DNA of 64,000 bases from Mucilaginibacter jinjuensis (GTDB taxonomy: Bacteria; Bacteroidota; Bacteroidia; Sphingobacteriales; Sphingobacteriaceae): positions 4,092,001-4,156,000 of the forward strand of contig NZ_CP117167.1 in NCBI RefSeq assembly GCF_028596025.1. The letters run 5' to 3'. Both the position numbers and the translations under genes were made by a program. Below are positions 54,113 to 63,622 of the stretch, in pieces (position 1 is the stretch's first letter; every line of letters starts with the position of its first letter). The notes beneath the pieces are model-generated. The model was given only the letters and a program-made list of their open reading frames with translations. It had not been told where the DNA came from and did not search any database.

Positions 54113-54681
54113 TAGTTCGACCAAAAAGTTTAATTAAATAGGTTGTTATAAATTGGTTTACAGACTCCCGTGGCGGGGTGTGTAAGGCAAATCTAATAAT
54201 TAAACAATACAATCATATATGTTGAAGTATGATTATGATATTTATATATCATCGTGTATAATTAACACAATCAAAAACTACTCTTAAAAAGGCTTATTCT
54301 GCCTTTAAATTCATTTTTTTTTCGTGTGATTTAACCGTATTGATGTGCTTACAGCCATTAGTGCAAATAGTGCCCTGTAGCCTAACTACAACGTTTTCAT
54401 TGATTCTAATTCAAGGAGCACCAACCGTATTAAAAAGATTGTAATTTATTAATTATCAATACTTTATGAGAAAAAACATTTGTTTTTATCATTTATGTTT
54501 CGATAATTTTGATCGAAACAAATGCGCTTAGTGTCTCAAATACGCTTTTGTTTATAACCAATTGTAACTAACATGTTTAACTTTTTAAAACCCTTTAATG
54601 CCTATGGCTAAACGCGTCCGTATGGATATTTTTTTAGCAGCAAATCGCTGTAACTTGACAATAGACCCTATAATTTAAATT
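54113..54681. other. Divergent control region between sensor and susC
   Basis: 569 A+T-rich bases with no gene. It carries the promoter at 54479-54511 and leaves a leader of about 160 bases in front of susC, plus the (unseen) promoter of the sensor gene. Any site bound by the sensor's DNA-binding tail should be here. Confidence 0.6.
54479..54511 (+). promoter_or_regulatory. Bacteroidota-type promoter of the SusC/SusD operon
   Basis: TTTG at 54479-54482 and TAATTTTG at 54504-54511 are 21 bases apart, matching the TTTG/TAnnTTTG sigma-ABfr pattern. Transcription would begin near 54520, giving a leader of roughly 160 bases before the ATG at 54682. Confidence 0.5.
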
Positions 54682-57600
54682 ATGAGAAAAAAATTTACAC
54701 TATTCATTTTCTTGCTTTTTGCCACCTGCTCGTTAGCAATGGCTCAAACTATTATCAGAGGTAAAGTAACCGATAACAACGGCCAAATACTTCCCGGCGT
54801 TACCGTTAAAGCAAACGGAACCCCTGCTACTGCAGTAACAGATGTTAAGGGTATGTACTCTATTAAAGTACCGCCAAATGCTTCACTAACCTTCTCTTTT
54901 ATTGGTTATGCAACCCAAAATGTACCGGTGGGCAGCCAGGATATCATCAACGTAACTTTAAGTATCACCCAAAACGACCTTAACGAGGTTGTGGTAGTTG
55001 GTTACGGTACCCAAAAGAAAAGCGTTGTAACCGGTTCTATCTCCAGCGTATCTGCAGCGCAATTAGAGAACATGCCGATTAACCGTGTTGAGCAAGCCTT
55101 AGAAGGCCGTGTTTCTGGTGTAACCATTGCACAAAGCTCAGGTTCACCAGGTGCAAGTTCTACTATACGTATTCGCGGTTATACCTCGTTCTCTAATAAT
55201 GCCAATAACGATCCGCTTTGGGTTGTTGATGGTGTAATTGTAGATAACGGTGGTATCGGTTACCTTAACGAAGCTGATATATCATCAATCGAGGTATTAA
55301 AAGATGCAGCATCTGCAGCTATTTACGGTACACGTGCCGCAAACGGTGTTATTTTGGTTACCACCAAAAAAGGTAGAACCGGCCGTTTAGATATTAACTA
55401 TAACGGTTTCTTCGGTTTACAATCACCTGCTCACAAGCTTAACATGCTTAATGCCACGCAATACGCCACGATCAGAAATGAATCGGCTACCAATGCTGGT
55501 TTAGCTGCTCCGTTTGGCAATCCTGCATCGTATGGTGTAGGTACTGATTGGCAATCGCAGATTTTTAGTAACAATGCAACAAGGCAAACTCATCAGCTTA
55601 GCTTTAGCGGTGGTGGTGATAAATCAACCTTCTTTACTTCATTTGGTTATCTTGATCAAAACGGTATCGTTGCAAAGCCAATTTCAAACTACAAGCGTAT
55701 CAACTTCCGCTTAAACTCTACCTACATGCCGGCTAAATTTGTAACCATTGGCGAAAACCTGGGTTATGATTATGCTAAAACTCAAAGCATTGGTAACACC
55801 AACAGTGAGTTTGGCGGCCCGTTAAGTGATGCGGTAAACCTTGACCCTATTACGCCTACTACGGTTAGCGATATTAGCAAAACCCCTTTCCCAAGTGATT
55901 ACAACAGCCAGTATATTGTAAGAGATCCAAATGGCAATGCTTATGGTATCTCGCATTATGTAGGCCAGGAAATGTCGAACCCATTGGCTTATATCCAAAC
56001 CCACCTGGGTAACTACAACTGGGAGCATAATATCGTAGCCAATGCGTATGTAGAAGCAGACCCGATTAAAGGCTTGAAAATAAGGTCTTCATTGGGTACA
56101 AAAGTTGCTTTCTATGGTAATGAAACCTTCACCCCTACTTATTACTATAACCCTTCTGCCAGCAATACAAGGCCTTCATTTAACAGACAAATGAATACCG
56201 GTTTGGCATACAATTTTGAAAACACGCTGAGCTATGGTAAAAACATTGGCAAGCACAATTTCAATATCCTGTTAGGTCAGGGTAATTACATGGATAACGA
56301 TACCAGAAACACAAACGTTACCTTTTACAATGTAATTGCAACTAATTTTAACCAGGCCAACCTAAACTACAAACCGGTAACTGCTGACAGAACTGCCGAT
56401 GGTAGCGATGGTACAGAACACACCATTACTTCATTATTTGCACGTGCAACCTATAACTATGATGAAAAATACCTGTTAACAGGATCTATCCGTCGTGATG
56501 GTTCATCAAGGTTTGGTGATAACAACAAATTTGGTGTTTTCCCTGGTTTTTCTGCCGGTTGGGTGGCATCAAGAGAAAGTTTCTGGCCAAAAAACAACGT
56601 AGTTAACGTATTAAAATTCAAAGGTGGCTACGGTGTAACCGGTAACGACGCAGGTATTGGCGATTTCGCATTTAACGCAACAGTTGGCGGTGGCCGTAAC
56701 TATACCTTCGGCACAGGTGATGCAAGTACAATTGGCTGGAGCCCTAATGCACCATCAAACCCTAACCTGAAGTGGGAGCAAACGCAACAAACCGATTTTG
56801 GTTTTGAAGCTACTTTGTTCAACGACTTTAACCTGAACGTTGACCTTTACCGCAAAAAAACAGTTGGTGTATTACAAACCCCACCACTGCCAGGTTACTT
56901 AGGCTATTTCTCTAACATTGCTCAAAATTATGGTACCTCGCAAAACGAAGGTGTTGATATTGAGTTAGGATACAACAAACGTCTTGGCGATTTCAGATTA
57001 GGTGTTATCGGTAACATCAGTTTCCTGAAAAACAAAATCCTGTACATAGCACCAGGCGTTCAGTTTGTTGAAAACCAGGCTGGAAATTTCCAAACTATGG
57101 GTAACGTTTCACGTTCAATCGTAGGTGGTTCATTCAATGCTTTCTATGGTTACCAGATGTTGGGTATATTCCAGTCTCAAGCCGAGATTAACAGCTATGT
57201 AGGTCCAAACGGCACCCCTCTTCAGCCTAATGCTAAACCGGGTGATGTTAAATTTGCCAACCTTAACGGCGATAACGTAATTGACCCGAACGACCGTACC
57301 GTAATTGGTAACCCGATCCCTAATTTTACTTATGGTGCAACTTTAAACCTGGGTTATAAAGCGTTTGACCTGGTTGTGTTTGGTAACGGTGTACATGGAA
57401 ATCAAGTTTTCCAGGGTTTACGTCGTTTAGATATTGGTAATGCCAACTATCAAACATCAATTTTAAACAGATGGACCCCAAGTAACCCATCTAATACCAT
57501 GCCGAGAGTTGTAGATACTGACCCTAACAGAAACTACACTAACTTCTCTAAACTTTATTTAGAAAGCGGTAGTTATTTCAGGTTTAAAACAGTACAAATC

Positions 57601-57798
57601 GGTTATACTATACCTCAATCTATTTCTAAAAAGGCTGGTATAAATAAATTACGTGTTTATGTAATGAGTGAAAACCTTGCTACAATTACCAAATACGATG
57701 GTTATGATCCTGAAATTGGTGGTAACGTGTTAGGTATTGATAAGGGTGTTTATCCGCAAGCACGCTCGTTTATGCTTGGTGTAAATGTTGGATTTTAA
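54682..57798 (+). CDS. susC: SusC/RagA-family TonB-linked outer-membrane transporter
   Basis: 1038 residues. Signal peptide (LFIFLLFATCSLAMAQ), carboxypeptidase-regulatory-like domain (IRGKVTDNNGQILPGVTVKA), the plug with NEVVVVGYGTQKKSVVTGSI, EGRVSGVTI, SSTIRIRGYTSF, DPLWVVDGVIVDNGG, and YGTRAANGVILVTTKKG, then a long barrel ending GVNVGF. There is no STN/FecR-interacting N-terminal domain, so an ECF sigma/anti-sigma route of control is not expected. It imports oligosaccharides released at the cell surface, together with SusD 11 bases downstream. The enzymes that follow suggest beta-glucan fragments as cargo. Confidence 0.93.
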   Translation: MRKKFTLFIFLLFATCSLAMAQTIIRGKVTDNNGQILPGVTVKANGTPATAVTDVKGMYSIKVPPNASLTFSFIGYATQNVPVGSQDIINVTLSITQNDLNEVVVVGYGTQKKSVVTGSISSVSAAQLENMPINRVEQALEGRVSGVTIAQSSGSPGASSTIRIRGYTSFSNNANNDPLWVVDGVIVDNGGIGYLNEADISSIEVLKDAASAAIYGTRAANGVILVTTKKGRTGRLDINYNGFFGLQSPAHKLNMLNATQYATIRNESATNAGLAAPFGNPASYGVGTDWQSQIFSNNATRQTHQLSFSGGGDKSTFFTSFGYLDQNGIVAKPISNYKRINFRLNSTYMPAKFVTIGENLGYDYAKTQSIGNTNSEFGGPLSDAVNLDPITPTTVSDISKTPFPSDYNSQYIVRDPNGNAYGISHYVGQEMSNPLAYIQTHLGNYNWEHNIVANAYVEADPIKGLKIRSSLGTKVAFYGNETFTPTYYYNPSASNTRPSFNRQMNTGLAYNFENTLSYGKNIGKHNFNILLGQGNYMDNDTRNTNVTFYNVIATNFNQANLNYKPVTADRTADGSDGTEHTITSLFARATYNYDEKYLLTGSIRRDGSSRFGDNNKFGVFPGFSAGWVASRESFWPKNNVVNVLKFKGGYGVTGNDAGIGDFAFNATVGGGRNYTFGTGDASTIGWSPNAPSNPNLKWEQTQQTDFGFEATLFNDFNLNVDLYRKKTVGVLQTPPLPGYLGYFSNIAQNYGTSQNEGVDIELGYNKRLGDFRLGVIGNISFLKNKILYIAPGVQFVENQAGNFQTMGNVSRSIVGGSFNAFYGYQMLGIFQSQAEINSYVGPNGTPLQPNAKPGDVKFANLNGDNVIDPNDRTVIGNPIPNFTYGATLNLGYKAFDLVVFGNGVHGNQVFQGLRRLDIGNANYQTSILNRWTPSNPSNTMPRVVDTDPNRNYTNFSKLYLESGSYFRFKTVQIGYTIPQSISKKAGINKLRVYVMSENLATITKYDGYDPEIGGNVLGIDKGVYPQARSFMLGVNVGF

Positions 57799-57809
57799 AA
57801 AAAATAAAG

Positions 57810-59342
57810 ATGAAAAAGAAAATTACATACGTACTTGCCATGGCTGTTGGTTTACAACTGCTGGGTTCATGTAAAAAGTATTTGGAAGTAAATCCGGAGG
57901 AAAGGATTTTAGAAACAGATTATTATAAAACTCCGGATCAGGCTTTTGCTTCTTTGGTTTCTGTTTACGATATGGTTGGTAACCAGTCATCTGGCTACCT
58001 GACTAAAACAGATATCATGAATGTTGGTTGCGATGATCACTTTGCAGGCGGTGCCAACTCATCGGATATCGGTGATTTACAAGCAGTAGCTAAGTATACC
58101 TTCAACCAAATATCAAACGCAGGAGCTGTTACTTACTTATGGAACAAAGGCTTTACAGGAGCATACCGCGCTAACGTGTTTTTAAAACACATTGGTGATG
58201 TACAAATGGATGCAGCCACAAAAGCCAGATATATAGCAGAGGCTAAATTATTACGTGCCTACTTCTATTTTGACCTGGTTCGTTTCTACAAAAACATCCC
58301 GTTATTGCTGGATCCGGTAGATCCATCACAAATGTTTAATGTAGAGCAGGTTTCTCCTGACGCAGTTTACGCACAAATCATTACCGATCTTAAAGCGTCA
58401 ATCAATGATTTACCCGTTACCGTACCTGCTGCAACACAAGGCGGCCGTGTAACACAGGGTGTTGCGCATGCTTTACTGGGTCGTGTATACATGTGGCAAA
58501 AAAATTATGCTGCCGCTGCAACCGAGTTAGCTTTAGTAAATGGTACCCCAGGCGGCACAAGCCAGTTTGGTTATAAATTGGTTGCCAATTTTGCCGACCT
58601 ATGGAGCCCTAAAAATAAATTCAATAGCGAATCAATTTTCGAAATTGTATTTAACTCAACATCAAACGGTACCTGGAGTAGCGTTGGTGGTACAGAAGGT
58701 AACCTGGAGTGTATTTTGGTTGGTCCACGTAGCTACAGCCCTAAAGTTGCCGGTGCACCTGATTATGTTTCTGGATGGAGCGGTCAGCCGTTCACAGATG
58801 ATTTCTGGAACCTGATCCACAAAGATCCACGCAACAAGCCAACGGTAGCTAACTTAGACAGTTTAGAAACCAATGGTATTGTTTCTTATCTACATGCTTA
58901 CCAAAACACAGGTCACTTTATTGAAAAATTTGCTGGCCGTACTTCTACCAAGGCTGCAAATGGACAATTGGAGTTAAACTTCCCGTTAGATATGTATGAG
59001 ATCCGTTTGGCTGATACCTATTTATTAGAGGCAGAAGCCCTGTTACAATCTAACCAGGGTGTAGGCCCGGGTACACGCGCATACCAATTGTTTAATGCAG
59101 TTAGGGCACGTGTTGGTTTAGCACCTATAGCTGTAACCTTAACTAACATTAAAACCGAGCGCCGTTTAGAGCTTGCAGGCGAAGGCCAGCGTTGGTTAGA
59201 TCTTGTACGTTGGGGTGATGCTGGTACAGTGTTAGCTTCAAAAGGCTTTGTGGCCGGTAAAAACGAAATTTTCCCGATACCACAAAACGAATTGAACAAC
59301 ACCAAGCTTCAACAAAGCAAAGAGTGGGGCGGTACTAAATAA
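57810..59342 (+). CDS. susD: SusD/RagB-family glycan-binding lipoprotein
   Basis: 510 residues. Lipobox near residue 21 (LQLLGSC), so it is a surface lipoprotein. The TPR-rich SusD fold shows in AKLLRAYFYFDLVRFYKNIP near residue 148, QGVAHALLGRVYMWQKNYAA, and ending ERRLELAGEGQRWLDLVRWG with NEIFPIPQNEL. SusD caps the SusC barrel and delivers glycans to it. A hairpin lies 39 bases beyond its stop, before the cytochrome gene. Confidence 0.93.
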   Translation: MKKKITYVLAMAVGLQLLGSCKKYLEVNPEERILETDYYKTPDQAFASLVSVYDMVGNQSSGYLTKTDIMNVGCDDHFAGGANSSDIGDLQAVAKYTFNQISNAGAVTYLWNKGFTGAYRANVFLKHIGDVQMDAATKARYIAEAKLLRAYFYFDLVRFYKNIPLLLDPVDPSQMFNVEQVSPDAVYAQIITDLKASINDLPVTVPAATQGGRVTQGVAHALLGRVYMWQKNYAAAATELALVNGTPGGTSQFGYKLVANFADLWSPKNKFNSESIFEIVFNSTSNGTWSSVGGTEGNLECILVGPRSYSPKVAGAPDYVSGWSGQPFTDDFWNLIHKDPRNKPTVANLDSLETNGIVSYLHAYQNTGHFIEKFAGRTSTKAANGQLELNFPLDMYEIRLADTYLLEAEALLQSNQGVGPGTRAYQLFNAVRARVGLAPIAVTLTNIKTERRLELAGEGQRWLDLVRWGDAGTVLASKGFVAGKNEIFPIPQNELNNTKLQQSKEWGGTK

Positions 59343-59380
59343 TTTACATTTAATTAGTACCCCACAAACAATAATTTATA

Positions 59381-59416
59381 AAACTAAGGAAGCGGTATCA
59401 TCCGCTTTCTTAGTTT
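59381..59416 (+). terminator. Hairpin between susD and the downstream genes, possible attenuator
   Basis: AAACTAAGGAAGCGG (59381-59395) pairs with CCGCTTTCTTAGTTT (59402-59416), with one G-T pair and a 6-base loop, followed by TGTTT. The cytochrome ATG is only 18 bases further, leaving no room for a separate promoter, so the hairpin probably lowers rather than stops expression of the enzymes. Confidence 0.75.
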
Positions 59417-59434
59417 TGTTTCCTGCAAAAATAT

Positions 59435-60682
59435 ATGAAGGGCAAATCCGGTAAACTATTTATATTCTCATCTATCCTTACGTTTCTGCTGGCTATGTTC
59501 TTTTCTCAGTGTATAGACAAGGATAAGCCCAAAGCAGATATCAGGGGTACAGCCTATGCCGATCCCGCAACCTGTATTAAGTGCCATAAAGAGGTTTACA
59601 CCAACTATAATCAAACCGGGCATTATCATGCGTCACAGCCTGTTGCTGCAAATCATTTACAAGCAGGTATTGCAGCAACCGATAGTCAGTTTGTTTTTAA
59701 CGATAGTGTAAAGATCAAAGTTGAAAAACGAAAAAGTGGCCTGTACCAGGTAGCTTATTTTAAAGGTAAAAAAGTAAGGGACGAACGCTTCGACATCGCA
59801 TTCGGCTCGGCAGAGAAAGCGCAGACCTATGCCTATTGGCGAGGAAAAAAGATTTATCAGCTACCATTAACCTATTCAACCTCCGCGCATAACTGGGTTA
59901 ATAGCCCGGGCTATCCTGCTAACTTGGTTTACTATAACCGTTTGGTGGTAGGCCGTTGTTTTGAATGCCACGCCTCTTTTGCCGACCGCAAATTTGTAGC
60001 AACCGGTGGCTTAACTGTTGACGAAGAGTTTGATAAAGATGCCATGCTCTACGGTATAGATTGCCAGCGCTGCCACGGCCCGGCTGCTAACCATGTAAAC
60101 TATCATACTGAAAATCCAGGCGATAAGCAGCCTAAGTTTATTAAGCCTTATAAATCATTAACCCGCCAGCAAAAGCTGGATATGTGTGGTGTATGCCACT
60201 CTGGTAGCGATTTAAAGGCCGAACGATCAACCTTTAACTTTCATCCGGGCGATACGCTGATGAACTTTTTCGATCCCGCTTTCGGGGCCGTTAACCATGA
60301 TCCTGATGTGCATGGTAACCAAACCAAACTATTGGCCATGAGCAAATGCTTTGCCAACAGCGCCACCATGACTTGTACTACCTGCCACAGCAGCCACGAA
60401 AAAGAAACCGGCAACCTGGTTGGTTATTCACAAAAGTGCATGACCTGTCATAAAGCCGAAGACCATAACTTTTGCAAAATGGCACCCAAACTGGGTGATG
60501 CAATCACTACCAAATGTGTTGATTGCCACATGCCCGCTTTACCATCAAAAGTTATTTCATTTAAGATGACGGATGCTAAAGAAACTTCACCCTATTTATT
60601 ACGCACACACCGCATTGCCATTTATCCCGAACAAACAGCCGGGGTACTTCAGATGCTAAAAAACAACCATAACAAACGATAA
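59435..60682 (+). CDS. Seven-haem c-type cytochrome lipoprotein
   Basis: 415 residues. A membrane segment leads to a lipobox (AMFFSQC near residue 27), so the protein is an exported lipoprotein. Seven CxxCH haem motifs are present: CIKCH (from residue 47), CFECH, CQRCH, CGVCH, CTTCH, CMTCH and CVDCH. The wording around them (DPATCIKCHKEVY, and NHDPDVHGNQTKLLAMSKCF) resembles cytochrome c554-type multihaem proteins. It would carry electrons at the periplasmic or outer face. Being inside a polysaccharide utilisation operon, between SusD and two GH30 genes, is unusual; a link to oxidative sugar or polysaccharide attack is possible but not shown. Confidence 0.87.
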   Translation: MKGKSGKLFIFSSILTFLLAMFFSQCIDKDKPKADIRGTAYADPATCIKCHKEVYTNYNQTGHYHASQPVAANHLQAGIAATDSQFVFNDSVKIKVEKRKSGLYQVAYFKGKKVRDERFDIAFGSAEKAQTYAYWRGKKIYQLPLTYSTSAHNWVNSPGYPANLVYYNRLVVGRCFECHASFADRKFVATGGLTVDEEFDKDAMLYGIDCQRCHGPAANHVNYHTENPGDKQPKFIKPYKSLTRQQKLDMCGVCHSGSDLKAERSTFNFHPGDTLMNFFDPAFGAVNHDPDVHGNQTKLLAMSKCFANSATMTCTTCHSSHEKETGNLVGYSQKCMTCHKAEDHNFCKMAPKLGDAITTKCVDCHMPALPSKVISFKMTDAKETSPYLLRTHRIAIYPEQTAGVLQMLKNNHNKR

Positions 60683-60701
60683 CCCTACCTCTAAATAATC
60701 T

Positions 60702-62165
60702 ATGAAATTCAGAAATATCACCAGGCAGATGGCCTATGCACTCTTACTTTGCGGTGCCGTATTTGCTACAAGTTGCAAAAAAGAAAAAGGAGCAGGCGGT
60801 AACATTGTGGATCCTGTTACCCCTCCTACCCAACCTGTTACACCAGTAAAAAGTGATGTAGCCATGTGGCTTACCCAGGGCGACCAGGGATCGCTGCTGA
60901 AACAACAAAACCTGGCCCTCAATTTCGGTACATCAACCAATACAAACCCTACTATTGAGGTTGATACTACACAAACCTATCAAAGTATTGATGGCTTTGG
61001 CTTTACCCTTACCGGTGGCAGCGCTACTGTTATTAACCAATTACCGGCAGCACAAAAAGCTAATTTGATAAAAGAATTGTTTGCTACTGATAGCGCGCAT
61101 ATTGGCATCAGCTACCTGCGTATCAGCATAGGCGCTTCTGATCTAAGTGCCACAACATTTACTTATGATGAAGGATCTGCTGATAACAATTTAACTAATT
61201 TTAGTATCGACCAGGAACGCGCCGACCTGATCCCGGTTTTGAAAAGCATTATTGCTATCAACCCAAGCATTAAAATATTGGCTTGCCCATGGACCGCCCC
61301 TACCTGGATGAAAACCAATAATAGCTTTAAGGCAGGTAGTTTAAGCACAACTTATTATGATGCTTACGCCCGTTACTTTGTAAAATACATACAGGCCATG
61401 AAGGCTGAGGGTATTACTATTGATGCCATCACCCCGCAAAACGAGCCGTTAAACCCTAACAATAACCCAAGTATGGTAATGCAGGCATCAGAAGAAGCAG
61501 CATTTATCAAAAACAACCTGGGTCCGCAGTTTCAGTCCAACGGTATTACAACTAAAATTATTGTTTACGATCATAATGCCGACAGGCCTGATTACCCATT
61601 GGCTATTTTAGCTGACAATGATGCCAGCAAGTATGTAGATGGTTCTGCGTTTCACCTGTACGGTGGTTCAATTAGCGCCTTAGGTCCTGTACACGATGCT
61701 TATCCTAAAAAGAACGTATATTTTACCGAGCAATGGGTTGGCGCACCAAGTAATTTCCAGAGCGATTTACAATGGGCCGTAAACAACCTCATTATTGGCG
61801 CAACGCGTAACTGGAGCCGTAACGTATTAGAGTGGAATTTGGCTACAGATGCCAGTTATGGCCCGCATACTGCCGGTGGCTGCAGTACTTGTTTAGGAGC
61901 GCTTACAATAAGTAATAACATTAGCCGTAATGTATCATACTATATTATTGGCCAGGCCTCAAAATTTGTGCGTCCCGGCTCTGTACGTATAGGTTCAAAT
62001 AATCTCGATAATCTTCAAAATGTTGCTTTTAAAACACCCGATGGTAAAAAGGCGCTTATTGTATCAAACACAACCAGCGCAATACAAACCTTTAACATCA
62101 AGTTTAATGGTAAAACGGTATCGGCTACGCTTGCCGGTATGTCTGTAGCAACATTTATCTGGTAA
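60702..62165 (+). CDS. GH30 glycoside hydrolase lipoprotein
   Basis: 487 residues with a lipobox (GAVFATSC near residue 25). The GH30 barrel starts at YQSIDGFGFTLTGGSA. The acid/base Glu248 is in TPQNEPLNPNN and the nucleophile Glu343 in YFTEQWVGAP, with WSRNVLEWNLA after it and an outer beta-sandwich (VRIGSNN to the end). The wording matches bacterial GH30 enzymes that cut beta-1,6-glucan (pustulan-like) or act as glucosylceramidases. In a SusCD operon, endo-beta-1,6-glucanase is the better guess. It is 19 bases from the cytochrome gene and 28 from its paralogue. Confidence 0.88.
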   Translation: MKFRNITRQMAYALLLCGAVFATSCKKEKGAGGNIVDPVTPPTQPVTPVKSDVAMWLTQGDQGSLLKQQNLALNFGTSTNTNPTIEVDTTQTYQSIDGFGFTLTGGSATVINQLPAAQKANLIKELFATDSAHIGISYLRISIGASDLSATTFTYDEGSADNNLTNFSIDQERADLIPVLKSIIAINPSIKILACPWTAPTWMKTNNSFKAGSLSTTYYDAYARYFVKYIQAMKAEGITIDAITPQNEPLNPNNNPSMVMQASEEAAFIKNNLGPQFQSNGITTKIIVYDHNADRPDYPLAILADNDASKYVDGSAFHLYGGSISALGPVHDAYPKKNVYFTEQWVGAPSNFQSDLQWAVNNLIIGATRNWSRNVLEWNLATDASYGPHTAGGCSTCLGALTISNNISRNVSYYIIGQASKFVRPGSVRIGSNNLDNLQNVAFKTPDGKKALIVSNTTSAIQTFNIKFNGKTVSATLAGMSVATFIW

Positions 62166-62193
62166 TACATCTTCTTATTCCAATAATAATTAA

Positions 62194-63600
62194 ATGCTAA
62201 ACATCAAAAAATCTACACTATTGGCAGCCGTAATTATGGCTGCAACATCTGCTTTTGCCCAGCAAAAAGGTTCTGTACAAAGCTGGTTAACCAATGCAGA
62301 TCAATCTGCCCTGTTTGCCCAGCAAAAACAGGAATTACCTTTTGCTAAAAAAACTGACACTAATCCTGTCATTGAAATTAATGAGAAAGAAAGCTATCAG
62401 TCTATTGATGGTTTTGGCTTTTGTTTAACTGGCGGTAGCGCGCAGCTGATCGTCAAAATGGATCCGGCTAAACGTGCCGAATTACTTAAAGAGTTATTTG
62501 CTACAGATGGCACCAATATCGGTATCAGCTACCTGCGGGTAACTATCGGTGCATCCGATCTTAATCCGTACGTATTCTCTTATGATGATTTGCCTGCCGG
62601 CGAAACCGACCCTAATATGGCGAAGTTTGATCTTGGCCCTGATAAAAAGGATGTGATCCCGGTATTGAAAGAGATCCTGGCTATTAATCCAAAGATCAAA
62701 ATCTTAGGCTCTTCATGGTCGCCACCGGTTTGGATGAAAACAACCGGCGATACTCGCGGCGGCAGCTTAAAGCCCGAATACTTTGATGCTTACGCCAAAT
62801 ACCTGGTTAAATATGTGCAAAGCATGAAAAAGAAAGGTATTACCATTGATGCCATGACGGTACAGAACGAGCCTTTACACCCCGGCAATAACCCAAGTAT
62901 GCTGATGCTGGCTCCAGATCAGGCTAATTTTATTAAAACTAACCTGGGCCCGATGTTTAAGGCTGAAGGGATTAAAACCAAGATCATTGTTTACGATCAT
63001 AACTGCGACAAGCCAGAGTACCCGATCTCAATTTTAAATGATCCTGAGGCTAAGAAATATGTAGATGGTTCTGCATTTCACCTGTATGCAGGTAAGATCG
63101 AAGCATTATCTACCGTTCACGATGCTCACCCCGACCGTAACCTGTATTTCACAGAGCAATGGATGGGCGCACCGGGCAATTTTAAAAGAGATGTTGCCGA
63201 GCATATCACCAAGTTAACCATTGGCGCTACCCGTAACTGGAGCCGCAACGTAATTGAGTGGAACCTTGCTGCAGACCCACAAAGTAACCCGCATACCGAC
63301 AGAGGCGGTTGCGACAGATGTATGGGTGGTATTACCATTGATAAAGACAGCGTAACCCGTAACCCTGCTTACTATGTTGTAGCACACGCCGCAAAATTTG
63401 TAAGGCCAGGTTCGGTACGGATCAGCTCTAACTTGGTAGATAACCTGCCTAACGTAGCATTTAAAACGCCTGATGGTAAAAAAGTACTGGTGGTAATTAA
63501 CAGAGGTACAGATGCACAAACCTTCAGCATCAAATATAAAGGTGAGCAAGTGAGCGAGGTACTGAACGCAGGTTCGGTAGCTACTTATATCTGGAAATAA
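62194..63600 (+). CDS. GH30 glycoside hydrolase, secreted paralogue
   Basis: 468 residues. It has an ordinary signal peptide (LLAAVIMAATSAFAQ) instead of the lipobox of its neighbour. SYQSIDGFGFCLTGGSA opens the barrel; the acid/base Glu226 is in TVQNEPLHPGN and the nucleophile Glu321 in YFTEQWMGAP. It is colinear with the protein before it across the whole length, including the shared N-terminal text (SWLTNADQSALFAQQ against MWLTQGDQGSLLKQQ). Periplasmic release by signal peptidase I contrasts with the lipid-anchored sister, so the two could act in sequence on the same beta-1,6-glucan. Confidence 0.88.
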   Translation: MLNIKKSTLLAAVIMAATSAFAQQKGSVQSWLTNADQSALFAQQKQELPFAKKTDTNPVIEINEKESYQSIDGFGFCLTGGSAQLIVKMDPAKRAELLKELFATDGTNIGISYLRVTIGASDLNPYVFSYDDLPAGETDPNMAKFDLGPDKKDVIPVLKEILAINPKIKILGSSWSPPVWMKTTGDTRGGSLKPEYFDAYAKYLVKYVQSMKKKGITIDAMTVQNEPLHPGNNPSMLMLAPDQANFIKTNLGPMFKAEGIKTKIIVYDHNCDKPEYPISILNDPEAKKYVDGSAFHLYAGKIEALSTVHDAHPDRNLYFTEQWMGAPGNFKRDVAEHITKLTIGATRNWSRNVIEWNLAADPQSNPHTDRGGCDRCMGGITIDKDSVTRNPAYYVVAHAAKFVRPGSVRISSNLVDNLPNVAFKTPDGKKVLVVINRGTDAQTFSIKYKGEQVSEVLNAGSVATYIWK

Positions 63601-63622
63601 AACCAATAAACCTGAATAACCT

